This document shows, piece by piece, positions 1-9,944 of a DNA stretch of 64,000 nt (positions are counted from its first letter, which is position 1; every line of letters starts with the position of its first letter). The notes beneath the pieces were generated by a model. It was not told the DNA's origin. It made no database searches and saw only the letters and a program-made list of their open reading frames with translations. Made by a program: the position numbers and the translations under genes. Origin of the DNA: CAVRUZ01 sp963724495 (GTDB lineage: Bacteria; Actinomycetota; Actinomycetes; Propionibacteriales; DAIQRJ01); NCBI GenBank assembly GCA_963724495.1, contig CAVRUZ010000006.1, positions 1-64,000 of the forward strand, in the 5' to 3' direction.

Positions 1-125
1 GCCGCGGACACCGCCTCGGTGATGTACGCCGCGAGCTGTTCGGCATCCAGGGCTGCCGTCACACCGTAGGCCAGGGTCAGGATGGAAAGCAGTGCCAGGA
101 AGAGGAAGACAGGTACGTGGTGCCG
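1..125 (-). pseudogene. Truncated membrane-protein fragment running off the left edge
   Basis: On the minus strand an open frame runs from about 125 to the window start and encodes a hydrophobic segment (VPVFLFLALLSILTLAYGV) followed by an acidic helix-like stretch. A stop lies just upstream near 133 and no good start codon with a ribosome binding site precedes the hydrophobic segment, so the 5' end looks lost. The rest of the gene would lie left of the window. I do not recognise the family. It adjoins a stretch containing several other broken genes, which supports decay or a rearrangement junction here. Confidence 0.35.
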
Positions 126-638
126 GCCGCTATATTAACTTGCTTGAAGGTCGTGAAGCGCACGGGGCGGTCCTCATCCCGAGGTTGAAAACCACGGCGA
201 GCCAACCTCCGTGCGACTCGATGGCGCTGATCTTCTCCGGCAGCTTCTTGGCCGGGGGGTCGACGACGTCGCCCGGAATGGGAGTGAGCGGCGCGGTATC
301 CACGCTGAGACCGTACTGTTCCCGGACGCTGGGCCTAGGCATCGAATCGATCACCGTCGCTTGGGACAGCCAGAGGCGCTGTTGGCGCGTGCTAACTGAG
401 TGCCGCGAGTGGCGAACCGCGTCCGACCGTCGCATGGCATCTGGGCTGGGCGAGGTGCCAGGGCCAACACCCGCGTCGTCTAGGGGGCACGAACTGACGG
501 TTTGCAGGCTCGAGCGCGTCGAGCTCGGCACACTGGAGGTCCTTCGGCCCTACCGGGTCAAACAGCACTCACCTAGCGTCAGAGTTGGCCGGCGAAAGTT
601 CAGGCAGGCCATTACCGAGTGCACAGAGGAGGGGCCCG

Positions 639-865
639 GTGAACGGCTCGACAGTCAGGCGCGCAACCACGACGCTTCGTCACCGTCTGAAGGATCCGGC
701 CGTGCTGGTCATCATCGCGGTTGTCTCTTCATCTCCGCAGTCGGGCAGGCCGCACTGCAGTCATGGGTGGGTGACAATTCCGTGGTCACCACCACTGTTC
801 TCAGCATCCTCGGATCGGCATTCCTGGCTGCAGCGATCATCATCGCCTCCCGCCGGGACCGCTGA
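639..865 (+). pseudogene. Small two-helix membrane protein, frameshifted
   Basis: A strong ribosome binding site (AGAGGAGG, about 627-634) precedes a GTG at 639. The first frame gives a basic N-terminus (VNGSTVRRATTTLRHRLKDP) and the start of a hydrophobic helix. At about 729-740 the coding signal moves to another frame, which completes the helix (LFISAVGQAALQSW) and adds a second one (TTTVLSILGSAFLAAAIII) ending in basic residues and a stop at 863-865. The reconstructed product is about 75 residues with two membrane segments. Family unknown. Either a one-base sequencing indel or a recent mutation separates the frames. Confidence 0.45.
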
Positions 866-988
866 GAACCCACCTGACGTTCATCGACAACGAGACGCCT
901 AGGGTTTCGCGATCGGTTCTCGTCACGTCGTCGTGGTGTTCCGGCTCTGCTCTGTCGACCTGCGCACCCGCTGGTGTGGGTGGCGTGG

Positions 989-1276
989 TCAGGTCAGCCA
1001 TCGAGGTGAGGGCAGCGGACCGATGCGGTCGAGGGTGCGGTTGCCTCGGAGGAGGTTGCACGGCACGCATGCGGCGCGGACGTTGCTGGGGGTGAGGCAG
1101 ATCGTTGAGACCCGCCACCCGCACCCGCAGATCGGCCAGGTGCGAGTGCGAGGACTCATCGACCCACGTCTGCCCGGGCATCTCCGAAAGCTCAACCAAT
1201 GGTTGAGAGTCTGTCGAGGATGCCAGCGGTTACCGGAGTGTCGAACGGCGCCATTGGTTGACCACCCGCCGCGCAA
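989..1276 (-). pseudogene. HNH endonuclease remnant
   Basis: The minus-strand reading frame ends in SNVRAACVPCNLLRGNRTL, which closely matches the C-terminal half of HNH nucleases (consensus N-L/V-R-A-A-C-x-x-C-N-x-x-R-G). The CxxC and following Asn are the conserved metal/catalytic-finger residues. The expected upstream part with the catalytic His-His pair is not in the same frame, and the N-terminal sequence looks random, so only a fragment remains. Free-standing HNH proteins are common in phages and actinobacterial islands. The call rests on one motif. Confidence 0.4.
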
Positions 1277-1513
1277 CTCCGCGGTGGCGGCCTGGCCCCG
1301 AGTGATCCGGTCGGACCCTGGTCGACCTCGGCCCGCCAGGCGGTGCGGGTGGTGCGCCCGGCGGTCCGGCCGAGAACCGCGCGGCCGGTTCCATGACCAC
1401 GGCTCGGCGGCAGTGCCCTCGCCATGACGGCGACGTGGCCGATCAGGTCGGCGCCGGCGGCCAGCGCCAGCCTGGTCGGATGCCGGGACCAGCCGGGTCG
1501 GCGCCGCTCGAGG

Positions 1514-1850
1514 GTGTCCGCGGCCCGCGGGAAGCTCGTTCGAGACAAGATCCCGGACATTATCCGGGCTTCAGGAGGGATACCGGTCCATCGCCGGCGG
1601 ATGCCGAGCAGTACCGCGACGCGCTGCGGGAGGAAGTTCCTGAAGGAAGCCACGGATGCAGCCGAGGCAGATGTCGATGTGCTCCTCGAAGAGCTCGGGA
1701 TGTAGTCGAGGTCGTGAAGGCACTCGCGACGGAGCTGGGTAGCAGCTCGCGGACGTTCAAGCGGTCGCGGTCAACAGGGCACGTGCGCGAGGAAGCTCCT
1801 GGCAGCGCGTCTGGCTTGAGACCACGCTGCGGCCGGAGAATGAGGCTCTG
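1514..1850 (+). pseudogene. MazG-like house-cleaning pyrophosphohydrolase, multiply frameshifted
   Basis: From a GTG at 1514 the frame reads VSAARGKLVRDKIPDIIRAS, the hallmark N-terminus of phosphoribosyl-ATP pyrophosphohydrolase-like (all-alpha NTP pyrophosphatase) proteins. Pieces of the rest occur in other frames in the right order: DAEQYRDALRE near 1596-1630, KFLKEATDAAEADVDVLLEE near 1641-1700, DVVEVVKALATELG near 1702-1745, and RVWLE near 1806-1820. Together these rebuild a roughly 105-residue protein, the usual family size, interrupted by at least three frameshifts. Such proteins hydrolyse non-canonical nucleoside triphosphates. It is almost certainly non-functional as sequenced. Confidence 0.6.
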
Positions 1851-3165
1851 CCCGCTGCATACCGGTGCACGGACATGGCCCAGTGACATTCCGCGACTGG
1901 TGATCTAGGGGCTACCAGATGCTCCGGCAATCGCTGGCCAGTGTCGCCACGGGGTGCCTCAAGGCGTTGAAATGTTGTGTGCTCCAGACGGTGAAGCACA
2001 TCGATCCCGTAGCGATGCAAAGAAAGGGGATAGGGGAGAGGACACAGCTGCCTAATGCCCCACCCTGCCGGCAGGGCCCCCGGAGGCGTGCGATCTCCAT
2101 GAACGCCGCTGCCCGGAGGCAAGCAGTTGCGTGTGCACGACCAGATCCACCGCCCCCGCGACGGCGGGACCACGTAGTGCGAGCCCACGCACAACTCGCC
2201 GGCCAGCAGCGGCAGCGTGCACCTGTTGGTGATCGCCTCTGTGCGGGGAGTTCGCGTAGATCGTGCACATGCCCGGCAGCGCAAGTAGGGCCCAGACACA
2301 ATCGGAAGGCCCGGCTCCGCCCCTGATGTGTCTGGTGCGAGCAGGAAGAGCTTGGGATGTCCAAGTTGTTCGTCACCGAAAGCCGCCGTCAGATGCGCCG
2401 ACCGGCTAGTGCAAGGACACCGCCCTACGGCCCTGGCCGAGCGAGGAACCGTTCCACCACGCTCCAGTCGCTCTACCACGCGGGCCGTGGCCGACCCCTC
2501 GCCGACATTGCAGTGGCTAACCTTCATCAGCGCAGCTGTTCCGCCGCTCGCTGCCTCCGCCTACAACGCCTCCTCCTTGCTGGATGCAAAGAGCAAAGGG
2601 AAGGTGTAAAGCCCCTAAGAACGCGTGGCTCGGAACGACAACGGCGCTCTTATCACGGTGCGAAATCGGACGTCATTTCAACGCCGAGTTCTAATCTTGG
2701 TGGCAATTTCATATAATGCATTCTCTGCAATTGGTTACGACCGGACATTCCGCTTTGGGGCCCAGACCTCCCCCTGCTTCTCGAAGCAGGCGAGCAGGCT
2801 TTCTGGGAGGCGGACTGGCAGGACCTACGATTCGCAATATCCAGGATACCTTTACATCGTCGCTGGGGAGCCATAATCTATGCAGAGTTGGGCGAGAGTA
2901 ATGACGACTGCTCCATCTCAATTCGCGTTAGGTGGATGATCTACCGGTGAAGGCACCTGGTAAGCTTCCTAACCCTGAGAGAACTCGGTGAAGGGGATGG
3001 GCGCAGCCCTGCGTCACGGGGGGCGTCATCACGCGTAAACCGGAAGACTCAGACGCAGGTCTGCTGACTGTATTGTCCGGCAGGCCGGGAAACGTCGAGA
3101 CACACAATCCAGCAACGCCTCGGACGGTCAAAGCAGCCACCCGCGATGTCTTGCGGAGCAACCCC
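1851..3165. other. Gene-poor stretch, no supportable gene
   Basis: Open frames here have random-looking composition and no recognisable domain. The part from about 2600 to 2960 is visibly more AT-rich than the surroundings, with a TATAAT-like string at 2712-2717 but no matching -35 element. An 18-bp inverted repeat (CCTGCTTC-TC-GAAGCAGG) lies at 2773-2790. The base composition and neighbouring gene remnants suggest decayed foreign DNA. Confidence 0.5.
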
Positions 3166-4160
3166 TCAGGGCAAGCTCGTACTGCTTTGCCTCCTTGGGA
3201 ATGAGGTTCCGGTCACCCTGATGAGGACGCCGCTGATGTAGCCGTACTCGGTGCCGAGGAATCCGCCGCCGGCTTTGATGGCCTGTATGTAGTCCGCGCG
3301 CTTCTTGGCCAAGGCGTGGGTTAGGAACACATCGATGCTGCCACCGCGCTCTAGCGCATCGGCGTCGGTGCCGCTCGCGCCCGAATTGCGCACGCGCGAG
3401 TTCGCCGCACAGGATGGCGACCCGAGCGAGCTGCCGGGTCGTCGCGTGGACGGTGTCACGCCGTCGCCGCGGTCGTTCGGGTCGGCCAGACCCGCACGGC
3501 CGCGGTCGTTCGGGTCGGTCAGACCCGCAGTGGCCGACCCGCTCGCGTCGGGGTCGGTCGAGGTGTCGAGGTCGCGCGGCACCATGGCCTCGTGGAGCCG
3601 GCGCGACGACGCCGGCCCGCCCGCAGTCGGCGATTCCCCGGCGACGGCGACGAGCTCGCCCTGGTCGTCGACGGTCACCTCGGCGCCGAGCTCCTCGGGC
3701 GAGTGCAGGCCGTAGATGACGTCCTGACAGGCCTGCCGCGCGACCTCGGTGATCGCCCGTGCGGTGCGCATCGGGGTCGGGTGATGCACGTAGTTGTCCT
3801 TGCCGCCCAGCCCGGCCTGGTCGGTCCGGGCACGGTCCCACCGGGCCGAGTAGGTGAACCCGGGGTCGTCGGAGCGCACGATCGTCGCGGTGACCCCGTC
3901 GTCGTCGGTGGCGATCCGCAGCGAATGCCCGGCCCGGCGCACAAGTGCTGCCATCAGCGCCGCGGACAGGGCCGGCTTCCCGTCGATCACGGCGATCCCG
4001 GTCAGTGCCGCCATCGGCGGAATGTCGAGCATCTCGCCGTACCCGAGCGCGACGACGACGTTGGCCGGCCGGCCCGGAACGCCGGCGGGAGCAGGTTCGA
4101 CTCCGCCAATGCCTCGGCGTAGCGGAGCTGCTCGGCCACCGGGACAAGATCGACGGTCAC
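3166..4160 (-). pseudogene. RecT-like phage/ICE recombination protein, frameshifted
   Basis: The N-terminus starts at a GTG at 4160 (VTVDLVPVAEQLRYAEALAE), then the frame changes near 4070-4080 within a GGCC-rich tract and continues as LDIPPMAALTGIAVIDGKPA, LMAALVRRAGHSLRI, ATIVRSDDPGFTY, GGKDNYVHHPTPMRTARAIT and YGLHSPEELGAEV. This order matches the actinobacterial RecT-family single-strand annealing proteins carried by prophages and integrative elements. Loss of one GGCC unit would explain the frameshift. The C-terminal half is low-complexity and includes a 33-bp in-frame duplication. The start overlaps the upstream excisionase-like gene. RecT proteins promote annealing during phage recombination; this copy is broken as sequenced. 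Confidence 0.6.
3467..3529 (-). repeat. 33-bp tandem in-frame duplication inside the RecT-like gene
   Basis: Two copies of a 30-bp unit beginning CCGCGGTCGTTCGGGTCGG occupy 3467-3496 and 3500-3529, one mismatch apart. The 33-bp period equals eleven codons, so the encoded peptide repeats a G-L-x-D-P-N-D-R-G block without changing frame. Confidence 0.75.
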
Positions 4161-4441
4161 GCCGACTCCTGCCGGCGTTCGTCGATGTAGGCGGCCAGGT
4201 CGATCTCGCTGATGCGCGTCATGCGCGGGCCGAGCTTCGTCGCGCGTAGCCGACCGGCGCGAATCTCCTTCCAGAGTTGACGTTCCGACGTGTCGACCAT
4301 CGCGGCGGCGACGGCGACCCGATACATCGCATTCGGCAGAGTGCCTCGCGGGGCGCTGGGCGGCTTGGCCGCTGAACGTGCGGTCTTCGGGCCATGACGG
4401 GGCGGTCTCAGCCAGAGCGTGCGGGTTCGGGGTGCGGACAC
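4157..4441 (-). CDS. Excisionase-like helix-turn-helix DNA-binding protein
   Basis: The C-terminal 55 residues (YRVAVAAAMVDTSERQLWKE, then IRAGRLRATKLGPRMTRISE and DLAAYIDER) have the winged-helix pattern of the excisionase/MerR-like HTH_17 family, which bind attachment sites and direct excision. The GTG at 4441 gives 94 residues; an internal ATG at 4327 would give 56 and begins right at the domain, so the true start is uncertain. It overlaps the start of the RecT-like gene by 4 bp (GTGA), indicating co-transcription and a shared origin in an integrative element. No integrase gene is visible nearby, so the element is probably incomplete. Confidence 0.6.
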   Translation of the reverse strand: MSAPRTRTLWLRPPRHGPKTARSAAKPPSAPRGTLPNAMYRVAVAAAMVDTSERQLWKEIRAGRLRATKLGPRMTRISEIDLAAYIDERRQESA

Positions 4442-4501
4442 GTGGGACGCGGCGCGACGGCTCGGGGTGAGACCGTCCTCCCTCGTCGGGTTTCGCTGAG
4501 G

Positions 4502-4888
4502 TCAGGCGGCGCGCTGGGTCCAGGCCCAGCTCGTGGGCGGCGCCGCCGTCAGCACGGTGTCGACAAGGCGCCGCTGTGGCTCGAAGGCGAGTGGATCTGC
4601 CTCGTCCTGATCGACGCCGCACGGTCCACTCACGTCGGAGAGCAGAATCCGCTCGTCGTCGCGAACGGCGTCGAACTCGGCCAGCATGTGCCCGGAGTGT
4701 GCGACTGCCTGCCGAGCGTCGGCCACGCTGTCGAGATAGCGCCGGGCCATCGCGCGGCCGTCGCCATGGCCCAGGACCGCGATCAGGACGTGCGTGGCGT
4801 CGTGCGCGCGCTGGCGGCGCCGGCTGAGTCGATCGGTGCGCTCGTCCACTGCGCGCCGGACCCAGGTGATCCGGTTGGCCAGCTGCAC
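4502..4888 (-). CDS. Hypothetical protein of the integrative-element remnant
   Basis: The frame ends at 4502 and is rich in Ala, Arg and Asp with no membrane segment; recognisable stretches include QLANRITWVRRAVDERTDRL and MARRYLDSVADARQAV. I chose the first GTG (4888) because further upstream the frame runs through RDTKRDT-coding direct repeats and a strong hairpin, with no better start. A CTG near 4924 is an alternative. Family unknown. Strand, spacing and codon composition fit the two downstream element genes, so it is probably part of the same remnant. Confidence 0.4.
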   Translation of the reverse strand: MQLANRITWVRRAVDERTDRLSRRRQRAHDATHVLIAVLGHGDGRAMARRYLDSVADARQAVAHSGHMLAEFDAVRDDERILLSDVSGPCGVDQDEADPLAFEPQRRLVDTVLTAAPPTSWAWTQRAA

Positions 4889-5002
4889 GGCGGGATGATC
4901 GTCCGGCAGCGGCGCCCTCAGTGATTTCCTGTTCGTGTCACGTTTGGTGTCACGCCGAGGTGGTCGCGGGACGTTTCCGCAGGTCAGACGCCGTGGACAG
5001 GT

Positions 5003-5039
5003 GAAGGGCCCCGCAAAGTATGAGTTTGCGGGGCCCTTC
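5003..5039. terminator. Strong bidirectional hairpin terminator
   Basis: Perfect 15-bp inverted repeat GAAGGGCCCCGCAAA / TTTGCGGGGCCCTTC with a 7-nt loop. Its position upstream of the leftward element genes suggests it insulates the remnant from DNA to the right. Confidence 0.75.
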
Positions 5040-5404
5040 GAGGTGGCCCGGACGCGATGTCCCGAGCCGACCAGCCGTACCTTCCCGGTCTCGCAGGACT
5101 CCATCGCGGGTCCGCGCCGTCGGATCGCTCCTTCGGTAGTGACCGGGCCTTTCGGCCGATCCGCCCTCCGGACCAAGCCGGCGGGCGTGGGGAAAGTTCT
5201 ACTCCCCCGGACAAGGCGCCCGCAAGAATCCCGCGTGAACTTTTCCCCAGTGGATTTCGGGCCGGGCAGCGTGTTCGCACGACTCGCCGTTGCGACCAGT
5301 CTCCGTCCACAGTGAAAGTCGGATATCCCCAGCCAGGCTGTGGATTCCGAGTGGTTGATCTCCATCGTCGGCCGGTGCTGGTGCTGTCGGGATAGGTTGC
5401 GCGC
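5040..5404. other. Intergenic region without a supportable gene
   Basis: About 365 bp with open frames on both strands but no recognisable product. It must contain the promoter of the lipoprotein gene at 5405, which I cannot place with confidence. Confidence 0.4.
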
Positions 5405-5779
5405 GTGCCTGTCCCGCGTCGTCGCCACCTCCGGTGGCCGGCGGCTCTGATCTGCGCAGTCGTATTCGCCGAGGCACTGCTGACCGGGTGCGGGGACGCC
5501 CCCGAGCACCGGTACATGCTCTACAACGACACGTCCGGGCAGCGTCAGGTGTCGGTCTGCACCGACGACGACTGCTCCGCCGTGACCAGCATCGGCTGGG
5601 TGGACGTCGGCGCCTATGCCGAGGTGACGCTGCCGGGCGACCGCGTGGTGCTCAAGGTCAGCAGCGTGGAGGCGGGCTACATCTGCGCCGAGGGCGGCGA
5701 CGACCTGGCGGGCGTCCTTGTCGCCCTGAGCGCGGTCGCGCCGTCGGCGGACGCGGCAACGCAGCGATGCGTCAGCTAG
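5405..5779 (+). CDS. Small secreted lipoprotein of unknown function
   Basis: The 124-residue product starts at a GTG with a basic N-terminus (PVPRRRHLRW) and a hydrophobic core (PAALICAVVFAEALLTGC). LTGC is a good lipobox with the acylated Cys near residue 29. The mature part contains four further Cys (including CTDDDC), suggesting disulfides, and reads like a small beta-rich domain. It converges with ettA 21 bp away. Location is predicted to be the outer face of the membrane. I do not recognise the family. Confidence 0.75.
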   Translation: MPVPRRRHLRWPAALICAVVFAEALLTGCGDAPEHRYMLYNDTSGQRQVSVCTDDDCSAVTSIGWVDVGAYAEVTLPGDRVVLKVSSVEAGYICAEGGDDLAGVLVALSAVAPSADAATQRCVS

Positions 5780-5800
5780 TCCACGCCGGCGAGCACCGCG

Positions 5801-7483
<1,683 letters not shown>

Positions 7484-7585
7484 GAGAAATTGACGCTTCT
7501 TCCTTTGGAACGCGGAGTCGCACTGCGAGTGCTGGACCGCCCTATCTTGCCAGCAGCACAGACACTCACGCGAATGACCGCAGGG

Positions 7586-7981
7586 TCACGCGGCCGCGGC
7601 GTTGCCGGCCTGTGTGGTCTCCCGCTTCACCCGGCTGAACGTCGTCGTCCCGCGGTTGAGGTCGTGGCCGATGGCATGGGCATCCACCTGGACGGTGAGC
7701 GAAGACCGGCCCTCTCGCTCCCGTTCGAGAACTCGGAGTCGACCGGATACGACGACCGGTTCGCCCTTGCCGATCGAGGCCAGCACGTTCTCGGCCAGTG
7801 ACCGGAAGCACACCACGGTGACGAAACTGGTCTCCAGATCGACGAAGCTGTCGGAGGCACGGTCGTGCCGTCTGGGTGTGCAGGCCAGACGGAACCTGAC
7901 CATCTGGTCACCGCGTTCGGTCGACCTGTTCTCGGGTTGCGTCGCGACGTTCCCGGTGATCGTGACAGTCGCCTCATTCAT
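7586..7981 (-). CDS. ssb: Single-stranded DNA-binding protein paralogue
   Basis: From ATG 7981 the product has 131 residues. The OB-fold is recognisable: MNEATVTITGNVATQPENRS, FRLACTPRR, VTVVCFRSLAENVLASIGKG, EPVVVSGRLRV. It lacks the glycine-rich linker and the acidic DDDIPF-type tail that recruits replication partners, ending instead in NAAAA. It is therefore probably the short second actinobacterial Ssb paralogue (competence or stress related in other genera) rather than the essential replication protein. The start region lies in a 17-bp tandem duplication, so a mini-ORF immediately precedes it. The longer frame upstream to 8080 lacks SSB-like sequence. Confidence 0.85.
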   Translation of the reverse strand: MNEATVTITGNVATQPENRSTERGDQMVRFRLACTPRRHDRASDSFVDLETSFVTVVCFRSLAENVLASIGKGEPVVVSGRLRVLEREREGRSSLTVQVDAHAIGHDLNRGTTTFSRVKRETTQAGNAAAA

Positions 7982-8005
7982 GTGCCTGCCTCGTTCATGT
8001 GCCTG
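7972..8005. repeat. 17-bp tandem duplication spanning the ssb start codon
   Basis: CCTCATTCATGTGCCTG (7972-7988) is followed directly by CCTCGTTCATGTGCCTG (7989-8005). On the ssb strand this duplicates the ATG and its upstream bases. The upstream copy opens a six-codon ORF (MNEAGT) whose TGA overlaps the ssb ATG. Confidence 0.8.
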
Positions 8006-8140
8006 CCCGTCCTGGTGATGGCTGCTCGGGCCGACCGTCCGGCCGCCCGGACCAAGATTGGGGCAGCCGCGACGGAACACTCGCGGAGCCGGCTCCGCTG
8101 TGGACAGCTACGGGCTCCGGCTGCGGCTGTGGACTTCCGC

Positions 8141-8215
8141 AAACATGCAACGGAAACGGACAGATGCGGCTAAGTACCGACAAGGCTGGCGCTGCGGACC
8201 CGTCGTTGCATGTCT
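8141..8215. repeat. 75-nt element with AAACATGCA inverted termini (copy B)
   Basis: Left end AAACATGCA (8141-8149), right end TGCATGTCT (8207-8215), one mismatch from the perfect inverse. The match extends so that ACATGCAACG (8143-8152) is inversely repeated at 8204-8213. It lies 26 bp downstream of the GTPase stop at 8242 and upstream of ssb. The length is identical to copies at 40148-40222 and 63375-63449. Confidence 0.7.
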
Positions 8216-8241
8216 GCCGCCGCCGGGCGACCGCCGAACGG

Positions 8242-9944
8242 TCAGGTCGGCCGGCCCGCCAACGCCTTCCGCACCCGCTCGTGCCGGGCAAGTTCCGACC
8301 GGACCGGCGCCAACACGAGGCCGTCTGCGACGTCGGCGACTGCGGCCGAGATACGACGACGAGCCGAGGCGGCGCGACGCCGGCCACCGACAACGGCCGC
8401 CGCCCGGCCGAGCAGCGACACCAGCAGGCTGCCCACCAGCCCCGCGCCCAGCAGGAGCGTGGGGACCGGCAGTTGGCCGACCTCCGGTGTCGGCACGTCC
8501 GGCAGGCGGAGGTAGGACCCGACTCCGAGCAACAGCAGCCAGCCGCCGCCGACCACAGTCACCGCCAGGAAGAGCCAGGCCAGCGCGTTGAGGAGGCCCC
8601 ACCACAGCGGCCGCCGTGTGGTGCCGAGGTCGGTGGTGGTCACCGCCTGGTCGAGCGCGTCGGGCAGGTCGGCCGCACTCGCCCAGTGCCGCGTCGGCCA
8701 CGCCACGCTGCCAGGCCGGCGGCAGCCCCTCGGCGGCGGCGACCGAGAGCTCGCGGACGGCGCGCTCAGAGCGGGCACCCCGGACGGCGTCCGGTGCCGC
8801 GATCGAGCTGGCCGTGGACGAGATCTCCGGGGTTCGCCGACGATGGAACGTCGGCAGGTGCAGGCGCCGCAGGGGGTCGGGGCGACGTCGGCGGAGCCAT
8901 CGCGTCACCGGCCAGCCGGTGGCGACAACTGACGCGTCGCGGAACGACCGGTCGACGGCGGCCGCGACAACCGGACCGCCGGCGGCCTCGTACAGAGCCT
9001 CTGACAGCTCGTCGACCCGTGCGTCGGGACAGCTCGGGCGTGCGCCGGCCGACTCCGCCTTCGGAGAGCTCGGCAAGGCTGGCCTGCACGTCGGCGTCGA
9101 GCCGGTCGGTGCTCGCCCGCTTGCCGGCGAGTCGGTCGCGCAGCACGACCCGCAGCTCCTCGACACCTTGGCCGGTGCGGGCAGACGTCGACAGCACCGG
9201 CACGCCGGCCAGGCCCCGTTCACGGAGCACCCGGACGAGGTCGTCGCGACACTCGTTCTGCTCCGCCGGCGTCAGGATGTCGACCTGGTTGAGCACCACG
9301 ATCATCACGTCCCGGTGTGCCCGTAGCCGGCCGAGGTAGCGCTCGTACAGGGCCAGGTCCGCGTACTTCTGCGGATCGACCACCCAGACGAACAGATCGA
9401 CGAGGTCGACAAGTCGGTCCACCTCGGCAACGTGCGACGCGGCGGTCGAGTCGTGGTCGGGCATGTCCAGGAGAACGAGTCCCGCCAGCTCGGTCTCGCG
9501 CGGACCGGACAGCGCGGAGGCATGCTCGATCCGGTGCCGACGCCGGATGCCCAGCCACTCCAGGAGTTCGCCGGCCCCGTCGGCACCCCAGACCGAGGCC
9601 AGGGCGGTGGACGTGGTCGGTCGGCGGGCGCCGACCTCGGCAAGGTCGAGTCCGGCGATCGCGTTGAAGAGGCTCGACTTCCCCGAGCCGGTGGCACCCG
9701 CCAACGCGACCACGGCATGGTCTCCGGACAACGCCGCGCGCTCGGCCGACCTGGCGAGCACGGCTCGGGCCCGCTCGAGCGCGCCAGCATCCAGCCGGCC
9801 GTCGCCTGCAGTGACCACCTCGCGCAGGGCGTTCAGGTCATCGTGGAGTCGGGTTCCGTCGGCGCCGTCCACCGGAGGCGGGAGTCCGAGGAGTCGGCGA
9901 GCCGACCTGGTGATCGTGGCCGCGCCACCGCGTCGCCCGGTCAT
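8242..9944 (-). pseudogene. Dynamin-like GTPase B, two frameshifts
   Basis: The start ATG at 9944 overlaps the stop of GTPase A (ATGA). The N-terminal frame has a P-loop (LAGATGSGKSSLFNAIAG), a switch motif (LLDMPDHDS), NQVD (G4) and STSARTGQGVEEL (G5), typical of 50S-binding/dynamin-superfamily GTPases. The coding signal changes frame near 9026-9028 (an extra base in a CCC run restores PELS-DARVDELSEAL) and near 8682-8684 (extra base in GGG, restoring DAAL-ASAADLPDAL). The C-terminus has two membrane helices (LWWGLLNALAWLFLAVTVVG and LPVPTLLLGAGLVGSLLVSL). Reconstructed length is about 565. Both shifts sit at homopolymers, so sequencing error is likely. Confidence 0.7.

Noticed and set aside
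2264..2339. Possible fourth copy of the 75-nt inverted-end element
   Set aside because: Only ACATGC is present at one end and no matching partner lies 75 nt away.
1757..2527. 256-codon minus-strand frame
   Set aside because: No domain, no ribosome binding site and random-like composition; the region looks non-coding.
2712..2717. TATAAT promoter-like string
   Set aside because: There is no -35 match at a workable distance and no gene follows.
4502..5509. Long minus-strand extension of the hypothetical gene
   Set aside because: The upstream two-thirds crosses a strong hairpin terminator and lacks a start; only the downstream part is kept.
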